DNA of 64,000 nt from Camellia lanceoleosa (Eukaryota > Streptophyta > Magnoliopsida > Ericales > Theaceae), in NCBI GenBank assembly GCA_025200525.1, contig CM045762.1:121150979-121214978 (forward strand), read 5' to 3'. Of this stretch, positions 34,762-46,524 are shown piece by piece. Both the position numbers and the translations under genes were made by a program. Each line of letters opens with the position of its first letter. The stretch's first letter is position 1. Under the pieces are notes generated by a model. That model did not search any database. It saw nothing but the letters and a program-made list of their open reading frames with translations, and was not told the DNA's origin.

Positions 34762-34809
34762 ATCCCAATCCTGAAAGAAACCAATCACTTGAAAATTTCT
34801 GGATTCTAA

Positions 34810-35085
34810 AGCTCGCTCGAGCGAGAAGCTTATCTCGCGTGATTTCTACTAGTGCCTTCGCTCGAGCCACGAACTCTTCGCTCGAGCGAGGAAACAATAC
34901 TTTCAGGTTTTTGTATGGAAGCAATTTGTCGCTCGAGCCACCTTCATCTTCGCTCGAGCGAGCATTGACCTTCGCTCGATCCACCAATTCCATGCTCGAG
35001 CGCACATTCATCACCTTCAGGTTTTATACTAGACGCAGTCCTTCGCTCGAGCGAGGACATCTTCGCTTGAGCGAGGAAGAAAAAA
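34810..35085. repeat. CTCGAGCGAG motif array in element C LTR (U3)
   Basis: About nine copies of CGCTCGAGCGAG, CGCTCGAGCCA and close variants are spaced 20-40 bp apart. The core CTCGAG is palindromic. The right LTR has the matching array at 54930-55220. In C's sense these lie upstream of the TATA-like box. A plus-strand frame through them reads as repeats of SLER and is not a gene. Confidence 0.85.
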
Positions 35086-35140
35086 AACACAAAAATTTTA
35101 CAACTCAATCACTGAGTTTTGTTCGCCGGATTTTGACAAG

Positions 35141-35864
35141 ATAGGACCTAACAATCTCCCCCTTTGTCAATACCCGGACAAAACTTTCTAAACAATTTCC
35201 TGACCACATTACAACTCAAAGAATGTACAAATAATTACAATTCATCCAATAATATCAACTCATCCAATGATCTAATATATTACAACTCGATGAAAAGATA
35301 TCAAAGAATCCAAACTTGAAAACCATCCAATCTGCACACCAGAACTTTGAAAAGATTGATTATGCACCAAAAAATATCAAGAATTACTATTCCATTGAGC
35401 TGTAAATAAAACTACTAAGCCATTGATATATCCAAATCAATATAGCCAATATCCACCAATATCAATATATGCCAATATATCCAAAACCATCCAATATCCA
35501 ATATAGGACCTAACAATCTCCCCCTTTGTCAATACCCGGACAAAACTTTCTAAACAATTTCCTGACCACATTACAACTCAAAGAATGTACAAATAATTAC
35601 AATTCATCCAATAATATCAACTCATCCAATGATCTAATATATTACAACTCGATGAAAAGATATCAAAGAATCCAAACTTGAGAACTATCCAATCTGCACA
35701 CCAGAACTTTGAAAAGATTGATTATGCACCAAAAAATATCAAGAATTACTATTCCATTGAGCTGTAAATAAAACTACTAAGCCATTGATATATCCAAATC
35801 AATATAGCCAATATCCACCAATATCAATATATACCAATATATCCAAAACCATCCAATATCCAAT
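35141..35864. repeat. 362-bp tandem duplication including LTR edge and polypurine tract
   Basis: 35141-35502 and 35503-35864 are nearly identical. Each begins ATAGGACCTAACAATCTCCC, that is the last LTR bases plus the polypurine tract. The second copy therefore carries a spare polypurine tract at 35516-35528 inside the element. Confidence 0.92.
35154..35166 (-). other. Element C polypurine tract
   Basis: On the minus strand CAAAGGGGGAGAT directly precedes the 3' LTR. Confidence 0.85.
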
Positions 35865-35965
35865 ATATCCAAAACCATCTCCCCCTTTTTGGCCGGGAGA
35901 GAGACAAAAGCAATATAAACAGTATAAGAGGAACTGTAAAAAAAAACAAACCAAGAAACCAAACA

Positions 35966-37015
35966 CTATGAAGATGGTAGAGGATGCTGCAACTGAAGAA
36001 GAGAAAGAATCTGTGTCAGCATAGCACTCTGCTCGTCAAGGCGTGCATCAATAAGATCAAGACGATGAGCAAGAGCCGGATCCAAGTCATGAGTACCTGC
36101 TGCTGGTCCTGCATGGGCAGCCTCAACCTCCTCCTCCTCGGCAAGAGGATCATCATCACCCGCAACACCTAGACCATCTGCATGAGAACCCCCAACCCCG
36201 GATCCACTCCCCCTCACATGAGCCTGACTCTGTGAGACTGTGAGTTTGGTAATGGGTTTCACAGGATGTGCAAACTCATCATCTTCAAGAATAGGAACAT
36301 TAAGTGAAGCGAGAAAACGGTGAAGAAAACACCCATAAGGAAGCCCCAAGGATTTTCGGCCCTCAAAAACTCCAATCATTTTTGATATAATCATCTCGGG
36401 AAGATCAATGGGAAGGCGATGATGAATACAATATAAAACATAACCCTGGTCCTGAGTAATATGAGAGGAATGAGTGGTGACAAAAATATTGGCGCACACA
36501 ATGATATTGAGTAGACGAAACCGAGGAAGCAACTCATTCTGCTGAATGAGAGCCCCGGCGATCCATGTCCTAGAAACACCACACAACTCGGAAGCAACCA
36601 TATCAAAATTGACACCAGACCAGGTAAGAAAAGGGAAATGTCAATCATCAATAATAGGAAGACCAAGAAACTCCTGAAACAAATCCCCAGTAATAGTAAG
36701 AGGCTTCTTCCTAACCCAAGTCTGAAAGATACAAGCTTCTCTATTAATAGAATGGATGTTGCAATAAAACTCTCGGATGAGACTGAGATTTTGTGGACTG
36801 GAAAAATGGAGAACTTGATCACCACCTAAAGGATCAAACAAAGAACGAATGGGAAGGACATCAAAAGCATTAGGTAACACATTGCGCTCTAGGTGAACTT
36901 TGCGAGAGGCAAAGGATTCGCGAAACAATTTTGCCTTTTCTTTTGAGTCAAATTTGACAGTGTTGTAAGAAGGGCGAGAAACAGTCGTCTTTCGACGCTT
37001 AGAAGACTCTGCCAT
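35966..37015 (-). pseudogene. Element C env-like 3' ORF (plant transposon-protein domain), one internal stop
   Basis: Starts at MAESSKRRKTT (37015) and runs 350 codons in one frame, broken only by a TGA at about 36641 after GLPIIDD. The body (FDSKEKAKLFRESFASRKVH, YCNIHSINREACIFQTWV, DMVASELCGVSRTWIAGALI, HSSHITQDQGYVLYCIHHRL) is the domain annotated in plant databases as a putative plant transposon protein, often found in the extra ORF of SIRE-type elements. The C-terminal third is acidic and Gly/Ala-rich, and ends with a short heptad-like helix (HRLDLIDARLDEQSAMLTQI). I see no signal peptide or membrane segment after this start. The upstream 52 codons to 37171 are hydrophobic but look like UTR. 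'Env-like' describes position only; function is unknown. Confidence 0.75.
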
Positions 37016-37038
37016 GATGAACAAAAACCCACAATACA

Positions 37039-37895
37039 CTGGACATGAATCAAAGAAACCAGTACCAAAATAACCAAAACCAAAACCAGTAACCCCAAAA
37101 CCCCAATGCCAAATCAAGGAACACAGACAGAAAAACATTAGGCCATTAGTCCTAAAAGCATGGTAGAACAATAAGGATATGATATGAGCAAAATATGAAG
37201 CAAATCAAAGCAAACAAATCACAGAGATCATAAAACCAAACATAAGGTTATCAGGCCAACAAAAAAAAAAAAAAAAAAAAAAAAAACCAGTAGTGCAGTA
37301 GTAGAAAAACACAGCAATAGCCAATTAGAGAGATAATGAAAACCCAGGCTAAAAAAAAACAATCAGAAGAACAAAACAGAGCTAGATGAGCAATGAGCAT
37401 AAGTCAGTCGCAGAATATGGAGCAAACCCCTGGACTAAACACATGAAGCAATCTCACAATCACATATGGATAAATAATGTAACAACAAGAAAATCCCAAT
37501 ATGAGACCTAAAAAGCCCTAAAAATTGCCAATGTTGAAACATATAACCGGCACAAATAAAACCCTCCCCAATGCAGATTACAAGAAAAACACCATGAATC
37601 CTTGAGCAAGAGAAGGATATGAAATCAATAGGCAAACAACCAAAAACAACAAGAACAAAACCCTGGATAAAAACAGAGTACCATCACAATCCGACTGCTA
37701 GACGAAGAAGAAAAAAAAACTTACCAAAAATGAGGAAGGGGAAGTATGAAACGGAATAAACCTCCAATCCAAGAGTAAACCCTCAAATAAGCCCAGCAAT
37801 GGAGAAAACAAAAGCCCTAGGGGAGAGAGAGAGAAGAACACGAAGAAGGGAAAGAAAAATGAACTCAAAAGACACCCCTGCAGATTTTAAATCTC
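37039..37895 (-). promoter_or_regulatory. Putative leader exon, intron and promoter of the env-like ORF
   Basis: On the minus strand a TTTAAA-type box at about 37883-37893 is followed by a TC-rich, CCCTAGGGCTTTTG-containing leader (about 37870-37725) and a consensus donor TTTTTG/GTAAGT at 37725. A matching acceptor GATTCATGTCCAG ends at 37039, 24 bases before the ATG. This resembles the 5' end of an ordinary plant gene. All signals are seen by eye; use is inferred. Confidence 0.4.
37261..37286. repeat. Poly(A) run
   Basis: 26 consecutive A on the plus strand, inside the putative intron; it would be a T-rich tract on the transcribed strand. Confidence 0.9.
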
Positions 37896-38060
37896 GACAG
37901 CTCGCTCGAGCGAAGACTCGCTAGCTCGAGCGAGGGTAACAAAACTGCCAGGGTCACTCGAGCCAGAAAATGGTCGCTCGAGCCAGAAATACATGCTCTC
38001 AGGTCTTATGCAGAAGCAGAAGCACGCTCGAGCGAGGACCCGGTCGCTCGAGCCAAGGAT
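37895..38060. repeat. Internal CTCGAGCGAG motif array of element C
   Basis: Six copies of CGCTCGAGCGAG, CACTCGAGCCAG, CGCTCGAGCCA variants. The context (CTCAGGTCTTATGCAGAAGC) resembles that around the LTR array (TTTCAGGTTTTTGTATGGAA), so it appears derived from U3-like sequence. It lies directly upstream of the putative leader of the env-like ORF. Confidence 0.8.
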
Positions 38061-38966
38061 TTTTTTTTTTTTTTTTTAAATAAAAAAACACCTAGGATGT
38101 CCTGTAATAGGTAAGATGACCAGGTGACATACTATTCCACAAGGACAAGAGTATCCATCAATTCTGAGTCCTGAAAAATTGAGAAAAGAGATGAAACACA
38201 AGCTCATGAATGAAACAGATAGTATTAAATCAAAGCCACACGCATCATGAGAATGCATAACTCAAAAACACACATGAGAGCTCATATAAATGATGTGTGT
38301 GTGTGCAATCTTTGAGAGCTACAAAGCTAGAGTTAATCCTCGTAGTGATCTGATGGCTGGACCTCCAACAAGTGTAACTGACCATCACAAAGAAAAGTCA
38401 AACCACTAGGAATCACGGGGTATTTGTTGAGTAAATGCGGAAGCTCCCCCTCAGACAATGACCCCCCCCCCCCCTTTTTTTTTTTTAAAACTTTTCTTTC
38501 TTGTGGGCACTCACTGGTGGCATACACGCTCAAGAGTATGGAGACCAACCAGAGAAGAATGAAATCAAAATGATGGCCTGGTTGGTGCCTCTGAGGTAGC
38601 CTTTTCCTAATGCCCGGAAAGCATGTACTGAAGGAGAAACCATGGAAGTGAAATTGGATGGTAGATGATTAAGAGACTTAACATCACCCATGATATACCA
38701 GTATAGGTCAATTCCTCTGAAAGAGTACAAGAAACACTGTCAGTGGTCCATAGAGAACTTTGATCACTTGTGCGGAAACCCTTGCAACAGTTTATCTCAA
38801 AGATGTGTACAGAATGAGATCATGAAGTAAATGAGTATGGGCATTCAGAATGAGCTATGAACAAAGATGAAAAAGATCTTGTATGCAGCATGAGTAGTGT
38901 TCATATAAAATTTGATGCAAAGATATCAGAACTCAATCATAGATTATCACATCCAAGAACAGTAAG
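38061..38966. other. Spacer between RNase H and the env-like unit
   Basis: No open frame I recognise. Homopolymer runs at 38060-38078 (T) and 38460-38486 (C then T). Confidence 0.5.
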
Positions 38967-39527
38967 TCAACCACTCACACTCACCTCACGAAAGCTTGAC
39001 CTGAGTTCTTGAGACATTACACCCAAGGTCTTTCTAAGAAACTCAAATCGAAGAAGATCAAGGGGTTTTGTAAAAATATCATCTTTTTGATGCTTAGTAG
39101 AAACATGTCCCAAAACAACAAGGCCTTCATCCACTAACTCTCGAATAAAATGATGACGGATGTCAATGTGTTTGGTGCGAGAGTGTTGGACAGGATTTTT
39201 TGAAATGTTTATGGCACTTGTGTTATCACAAAAAAGAGTGAGAGTGTTCTGTTCTATTCCATAATCATGAAGCATTTGCTTCATCCACAACATTTGGGCA
39301 CAACAACTCCCTGCAAAGAATGTATTCGCCTCGGCAGATGAAGCGAGAGATGGCATTTTACTTTTTACTATGCCAGGAAACCAGATTATTCCCAAGGTAA
39401 AAACACCTCCCGGATGTACTTTTCCTATCATCTGCACACCTTGCCCAGTCGACATCAGAAAAACCAGTAATTTCAGCTGTAGTATCAGTGGAAAACCAAA
39501 CCCTATACCCCAAGGTCCCATTAACAT
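38967..39527 (-). pseudogene. Element C RNase H
   Basis: Copia RNase H: SSAEANTFFAGSCCAQMLWM, LFCDNTSAINISKNPVQHSR, TKHIDIRHHFIRE and the tail DIFTKPLDLLRFEFLRK. A stop and frameshift near 39360, right after SWHSKK, separate it from the RT frame. Confidence 0.9.
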
Positions 39528-40887
39528 ACTTGATGATGCGTTTTACCGCAAGAAGGTGAGACTCTTTAGGACTGGCTTGGTAACGAGCACAAACACCGAC
39601 ACTAAAGGAAATATCAGGACGACTGGCTGTGAGATACAAAAGACTCCCTATCATACTCCTATAAAGGGTAGGATCGACATCAATACCAGAGGAATCTTTG
39701 GAAAGGTGAAGACTGGTGCTCATGGGAGTGCGTGCATGTTTGGCAGACTCAAGTCCAAACTTTGACACAAGATTTTTAGCATACTTAGACTGAGAAACAA
39801 ATATACCCGAAGGAGACTGTTTAATTTGGAGACCCAAAAAATAAGACAACTCTCCCATCATGCTCATCTCAAACTCATGTGTCATGCAATCAGAAAAATA
39901 TTTCACAAGATGATCAGCAGTGGAACCAAACACAATATCATCAACATATATCTGAGCAACAAGAATATGAGACTTAGTATGTTTCACAAATAATGTCTTA
40001 TCCACACTACCCCTTTGAAAATCATTATCAAGAAGAAAAGTAGTGAGCCTATCATACCAAGCCCGAGGGGCTTGTTTCAACCCATACAAAACCTTGTCTA
40101 ACTTGTAGACATGATTAGGACATTTAGGGTCCTCAAACCCTTTTGGTTGCTCAACATATGCCTCTTCTTTTAAGTACCCATTCAGAAAAGCACTTTTCAC
40201 ATCCATTTGAAACAATTTAAAGCCAAGGAAACATGCAACACCAAGTAAAATGCGAATGGATTCGAGACGTGCAACTGGGGCAAATGTCTCATCATAGTCA
40301 ATACCCTCTACTTGTGTGTAGCCTTGAGCAACCAACCTAGCTTTATTCCTCACAACAGTACCATTCTCATCAGATTTATTTTTAAAGATCCACTTGGTAC
40401 CTATCACATTCATGTCTCTAGGTCTGGGAACAAGAGTCCAAACTTTGTTACGTTCAAATTGACCTAATTCTTCATGCATAGCATTGACCCAACTATCATC
40501 TAGCAAGGCCTCTTTAAAATTCTTAGGTTCAATTAATGAAACATAACACATATGTGATACCTCATCCCGAATCTGTCTTCGGGTTTTCATTCGATCTGAA
40601 ACACTTCCAATTACCTGTTGAGCTGGATGATTCAGTTTCACCCTTGCTGATGGTTTAAGTTCAGGACTTGGGGTGATAGGAGGAACAGGAGTGCTATTCT
40701 TTTGAGCACTCTTTGGACTTGAACTTACCTGTGAGGATGGTGCTGTAACAATTTCTTGTGATTGAGCCGCAGCATCTCCTTGATTTTGTGGTTCAGTATC
40801 CAAGATTGGAAACTCACCATTGTCATCCTCATTTGTTGCTGAAGTAGGTGAACCTGTGTCATCTATAACCACATTGATAGATTCCAT
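39358..40887 (-). pseudogene. Element C reverse transcriptase
   Basis: Open frame of 509 codons. An acidic, Ser/Pro-rich linker (1-100) leads into [73 protein letters not shown] and the catalytic [11 protein letters not shown]. The end enters RNase H ([16 protein letters not shown]). RT looks intact; the frame breaks only at its end. Confidence 0.93.
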
Positions 40888-41487
40888 TAATGATGAAGTT
40901 CGCAGGTTATAGACTCGAAAAGCCCTACTGTTGGTTGAATACCTAGAAAAATACCTTCATCACTTGAGTCAAATTTGCCCAACGGCTCTCTATCTTTGAA
41001 GATGTAACACTTACTCCCAAATGTTTTGAAGTATTTTACATTAGGTTTCAAACCCTTCCACAACTCATAAGGAGTTTGTAAAGTGCCGGGCCTTAAATAC
41101 ACATGATTTATGACATAAGCAATGAGATTTAAGGCTTGACCAGAACTTTGGAGGAAGACTCTTACTAAGGAGCATGACCCTAGCCATTTCTTGAACAAGT
41201 CTGTTCTTCCTTTCAACCACTCCATTTTGTTGTGGAGTAATAGGTGCAGAAAACTCATGCTTAATCCCATGCATATCACAAAAATCCGAAAACGAACTAT
41301 TTTCAAATTCACGACCATGATCAGTTCGGATTCTTATGATACGCCCAATGGGAACACCTTGTTCATTTTGGATTTTAAGAACTAAAGCCTGGAAAGCATC
41401 AAACGTATCAGATTTTTCCCTTAAAAAATTTACCCATGAGAAACGAGTAAAATCATCATGATTAAAAAATGTATCTTTTACCTCCAA
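40887..41487 (-). pseudogene. Element C integrase core and C-terminal part
   Basis: 41065-41487 has the DDE core: DDFTRFSWVNFLREKSDT, IRTDHGREFENSSF and QQNGVVERKNRLVQEMARVM. The frame shifts near 41180. 40887-41318 continues with AYVINHVYLRPGTLQTPYEL and GSKCYIFKDREPLGKFD. Another shift lies before RT. The catalytic Asp, Asp and Glu are present. Confidence 0.9.
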
Positions 41488-42084
41488 TGCTTTCAGTGCG
41501 AGTAGGACCCATTAAATCCATGTGAACTAATTCAAGAGGACGTTTGGTTGTAAAGCTGTTCACCTTTTTATGCAGAGCACGGGTTTGCTTGCAAAGCTGA
41601 CGTGGTCCACACACATGGCTCAAATTCTTACCTAGTTTAGGTACTCCTCTCACAAGTTCTTTGTTGGCTATCTTAGTTAGGTCTTTGAAATTCATGTGAC
41701 CTAATCTTTGATGCCACAGATCAATGTTACTTATGATGGCAGAATGACAAGTGAGATCATTAGTAGTAAGAATCCCATAGCAGTTATCAGATGTGCGAAC
41801 CCCATGTAAAACAGTATTTCCCCTTTTATCCAAAATTTCACATTTATCTTTTGAAAACAATACTTCATGATGGGAATCACACATTTGACTAATGCTCAAA
41901 AGATTAGCTTTAAGGCCATCAACAAGTAAGGCATTATCTAGCTTGGGAAGACCAGCAACACTTATAGAATCCTTACCAATGACTCTAGAAGTGCCGCCAT
42001 CTCCAAAGGTAACGATTCCTCCTTCATATTTTTCAAGAGAGGTGAAGTACGATTTGTTACCGGACATATGACGAGAGCACCCAC
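41462..42084 (-). pseudogene. Element C protease 3' half and integrase zinc region
   Basis: Continues the protease after element B (CSRHMSGNKSYF). Next come the conserved FGDGGTSRVIGKDSI and GLKANLLSISQMC, then the zinc-binding region LWHQRLGHMNFKDLTKIANK. In that region's Cys pair the second Cys is changed: CGPRQLCKQ where the family has CGPCQxGKQ. A frameshift near 41470 separates it from the core. Confidence 0.9.
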
Positions 42085-44663
42085 TGTCACGACCCCAACC
42101 CGCCCCTAGTAGGATGGTGCCGTGATGGCCAGTAATCCGTGATTACCGAAGGCCAACTCGTCTAAAACCACACACAACAGAGTATACATAGGGGGCTTAC
42201 AAATGCGGAAGCAAATAAATCAAGGTACAAGTGGTCCATAAGAGCTGTGCGTAAATCAAATGAGAAGACATATACAACAAGACCTTACAACCAGTCCAAA
42301 AGTAACAAAAATACAATTCACATCTTGATCAAAAGGCTTCTAAGCCGACATGTACAAAATACAGGGAATACAAGCCAAGAAGCATGATTTTCAAGATTTG
42401 CCGACGAAAATGCAAAATGCCGACGTAAACACATAATGCCGAGGTAGAAGCAGCATGGCCGACAGGAATGCAAAACAAGCCGACGTAAATCAAGTATCCA
42501 AAACAAGCTGGTAAACATATCTAGGCGTCGCCGCCGTCCTGCTCATCACCTACATATATATATAGAGGGTGAGTATGGAAACTCAGTGAATGATACTAGT
42601 AATAAAGGTTTTGCATGAATATAGCCGAAGTCTGTACAAAACAAGCATGCCAAAACCATACAAATATTAGCTGAGGTCCTTCAAAGCAAAACACAACAAA
42701 ACTTTACCAAATCAAAGGATGAACCGTATTCATCTATCAAGTCTTACGAGTTCAAGGGATGCTCATGACATCGGCAAACATAGTCCAAAAGCTTTCCAAA
42801 CAATCAGTACGAGTAGTAACCCATTAGTAGCAAAAACCAAGATTTGTACGATCCGTAATCGTTTTAGACAAAATGGTGCTGCGAAAGTTTAGAGTCCTCC
42901 AGCTAAGGGACTTGTGGTACTTAGGCCCGTAGCCCTTTTTAACACAATAGCTTTTTCAAGAAAGGACCGTATCCTTTTTAATGCAAGAGACTAGTGTCAC
43001 TTAGGCCCATAGCCCTTTTTGACAAATGATGCTGCGAAAGTTTAGAGTCCTCCAGCTAAGGGACTTGTGTTCCAAGGAAGGACTGTATCCTTTTAAATCC
43101 ATAATGCTGCGAAAGTTTAGAGTCCTCCAGCTAAGGGAATTTTACACTTAGTGCTGTGAAAGTTTATAGTCCTTCAGCCAAGGGACTTCTCAAGATAACA
43201 TCAAGACAAAGCTTACACTCGATACATCGAATTCGGCTAATCATTCATGCTTAACAAATACTTTCATCAAAACGAAGCAAGACAAGATTCATCAAGCGGT
43301 TTAACATAGCTTTATTAAAAGCACCACTCACCTCGGTCTTCAGGTGTAGGCTCAAAGCAAGATCAAAGTCCTGACAAATCACATGGCAAATCACATTCTC
43401 AAAACAAGCTTTACATACATGTAATGATCTCGGCACTCTCACCGAATCCAAGTCAATAACAAAGCAAAACATGCTGGGGGTCAAAACGTTATCTCCCATC
43501 TCGGGAAAACACACTGGGTACCGTCCAGGTCTAGCCGAGGTCCCACACCTCCTCGCCGAGGTGTGGACCCGATGGCCACAATCAAAACAAAGTCAGGAAA
43601 CTTGGGTTTCCCTTCAAAGAATAGGAAGAACAAAATCATCAAGAGCATCAAGATCATGCATGCTGAAATCTTAACTTATTTAGGTGAAATCTGAGGTTTT
43701 CATGCTAAGAGTTCAAAAACGTGGACCTGGGTACCCAACCAGGAAGAACATGCAAGAACAAACACAATATCATGACTCTTGCCATAAACTTCTAGATCAA
43801 AGTACAACTTTCATCAAGAACACATGAATACTAACTTTCTCTTCCAAAAACCAACTCCAAATCCATGCATGTCATGCAGAACAAATGCGATCATGCAATG
43901 CAGCTCGGTAATCAATGAGAACAAACAGAGTAGAGCAAGAATCTAACCTCAAAACTTAAATCCAACGGTTCGATCCTCAAAGATCAAGCTCGGAACTCCA
44001 CCTCTCTCTCTAAAACTCTTACCTTCTCCTTTGAGAGCTTCTCTCTCTAAAAACAAAGATTTGAGACAAAATGATTTGTCTCTGAGGCCACCGGCTGTCT
44101 AAACACTCAGCTCGGACACGTGGCATCACCGGGTTGGTTCAGTTCAAAAAGGTGACTGATTGATAAGACAAGTCCCTGACAAAGCGTACACAACAAGCTT
44201 GGTAGCAAGACACATCGGCAAGCAAGGACATCGGCTAGAGTCAAAACTTCGGCAACGGGGTAACAAGACATCGGCTAGGGAGGACGACACTTGACTAAGC
44301 TGTGCCACACCTCGGCCTGGGTATGCCACACCTCGGTCTGAGTCATACCTACCCTGGGACAAGGTCACAAGCACAAAACATCTCGGCCTCGGCTCTAAAC
44401 ACTTCGGCCCAAAGGTGACATCTCGGCAAGCGTGCCGGGGTGTAGATGGAGGTCGGCTAAGGTTCCAAAACGGTTCTAAGTGCAAAGGTTCAAAGGCGAA
44501 CTGGGCTAAGCTGACCTCGGCTACAGACCAAGCAAGGTACGAGTTCAAGCAAGTAACAATTAACAAGCAAAGCAAAACAAGATAACAAGATTACAAACTC
44601 GACAAGGCAAGATCATACAAAAATGCATGCAAGCAAGACTAAATCAAAGTGAGGGTTGTTACA
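42085..44663 (-). repeat. Element B 3' LTR (2579 bp)
   Basis: Next to the polypurine tract. The hairpin-derived units lie at 42874-43190, with the core GTGCTGCGAAAGTTTAGAGT and arms shortened to GCTG/CAGC. They alternate with TTAGGCCCGTAGCCCTTTTT. Confidence 0.95.
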
Positions 44664-44680
44664 TCCTACCCCCCTTAAAG
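44664..44680 (-). other. Element B polypurine tract
   Basis: AAGGGGGGTAGGA on the minus strand abuts the 3' LTR, identical to element A. Confidence 0.85.
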
Positions 44681-45745
44681 AAGTTTGGTCCCCAAACTTA
44701 AGGTACCTTGTTCCAAGAATAATTCTGGATATCGAATTTTCATCTCTTCTTCCATTTCCCATGTGGCATCCTTGCCATAGTGCTCTTTCCATTCCACCTT
44801 TACCATTGGTATTGACTTGTTCCTCAATTGCCTAACTTGTCTGTCAACAATAGACGTCGGCCTCTCTTCATAATCTAAATTCTCGTTAACTTTAATTCCA
44901 GAGAAATCAATCACATGCAGGAGATCTCGAATATACTTCCTTAACATTGAAATGTGAAATACGTTATGGACTTGGCTCAATTCCGGTGGCAAAGCAAGCC
45001 TGTAGGCAACGGTGTTAACCTTGTCAAGAATTTCAAATGGCCCAATATAACGGGGCGCTAACTTACCTTTCTTCCCAAATCTAGAAACTCCTTTCATTGG
45101 TGAAACTTTCAGGAATACATGGTCCCCAACTTCGAATTCTAGCTCGCGCCTCCTCTGGTCGGCGTAACTCTTTTGTCGGCTCTGGGTGGTTTTAATTCTC
45201 TGTTGGATAAATTTAATCTTCTTTGTTGTTACTCGAATAAGTTCGGGACCAAGCAGAGCTCTGTCTCCCACTTCGGTCCAGCATATCGGCGATTTGCATT
45301 TTCTCCCATACAAAGCCTCATACGGTGCCATACCAATACTCGCTTGATAACTGTTGTTGTAGGCGAATTCCACTAAGGGTAAATGCATTCCCCAATTTCC
45401 TTGGAAGTCCAATACACAAAGTCTAAGCATATCTTCAAGTGTCTGAATCGTTCTCTCTGTTTGCCCATCTGTCTGGGGATGAAAAGCTGTACTAAATCTT
45501 AGTTCGGTTCTAAAGGCCCTCTGTAGACTTTGCCAAAATCTGGAGACAAATTTAGGATCTTTGTCTGACACTATTGACATCGGCACTCCATGAAGTCTAA
45601 CAATCTCATTCACATATAGTAGGGCAAGTTGATCGGCGTTGAAGGTAGTTTTAACAGGCAAAAAGTGTGCTGACTTGGTTAGTCTATCTACCACAACCCA
45701 AATCGAATCCATACCTTTCTGTGTCTTCGGCAAATTCAACCACAA
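44675..45745 (-). pseudogene. Element B integrase with chromodomain (open from the core onward)
   Basis: 356 open codons. The core holds [40 protein letters not shown] (second catalytic Asp) and FHPQTDGQTERTIQTLEDML (catalytic Glu). Then come the GPY/F motif YIGPFEIL, the HNVFHISMLRKYI block and the chromodomain-like tail MVKVEWKEHYGKDATWEMEE. The chromodomain is thought to guide insertion to heterochromatin. A frameshift just upstream separates it from the zinc-binding part, so the protein as encoded would be incomplete. Confidence 0.92.
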
Positions 45746-45897
45746 AATCCATGGAGATGTGTTCCCACTTCCACTCGTGGATCGGCAAAGGTTGTAAGAG
45801 TCCCTTTGGTCTTTGATGTTCGCTTACTTGTTGACAAAGCTGGAAATCGAGACACGAATTCGGCTATTTCTCTTTTCATATTCGGCCACCAAAATGT

Positions 45898-46524
45898 CTA
45901 TTTCACGTCTTGGTACATCTTAGTGTTCCCTGGATGAACAGCAAACTTGGAATTATGAGCTCCCAGCAAAATTTTCCTTTTTAACTCTGGAACATCAGCC
46001 ACACACAATCTCCCTTCAAACTTGAGCACTTGGTTCTCAAAGGTGTACCCTGACCTCGGCTTTGTAACAATCTCCTCGGCTAACTTTCTGAAGAATTTAT
46101 CCTCCATTTGTCTTGCCTTTACTTCTTCAACAACAGTTGATTCTACTGAAATCATGGTCAAACATGCCAAATTCTAACCGACTTTCGCTTCAAAGCGTCG
46201 GCTACTGTTAGCTTTTTCTGGGTGATATTGAATCGATATCATAGTCTTTCAATTGACTCAAGCCATCTTCTACGCCTCAAATTCAATTCTTTCGAGTGAG
46301 CAGTATTTTAAACTCTTATGATCTGAAAAACGACAAGAAGCTCCATACAAGTAGTGACGCCAAATCTTTAAAGCAAATACAACGCCGCTAACTCCAAATC
46401 ATGGGTAGGATAGTTCTTCTCATGAGGCTTCAATCGACGAGATGCATACGCTACGACTTTACCTTTTGCATTAATACAGCATCAAACCCTTATGCGACGA
46501 GCATCACTATAGATATGAAATTCC
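45898..46524 (-). pseudogene. Element B RNase H and connector, broken
   Basis: 45898-46170 keeps the connector ([40 protein letters not shown]). 46171-46524 corresponds to RNase H in A but has several small indels that scatter the homology over frames. Confidence 0.85.

Larger units (their letters stand above)
31573..35153 (-). repeat. Element C 3' LTR, split by solo LTR D
   Basis: LTR pieces 31573-32233 and 34767-35153 join to a sequence colinear with the right LTR. A 19-bp piece near 34810 that doubles the CTCGAGCGAG motif in the right LTR is missing here. D sits 18 bp upstream (element sense) of the TATA-like box at 32206-32215. Confidence 0.92.

Noticed and set aside
34749..35144. Plus-strand frame with SLER repeats (also 54981-55286)
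   Set aside because: It reads the CTCGAGCGAG array of the element C LTR against the direction of the element; the same frame appears in both LTRs.
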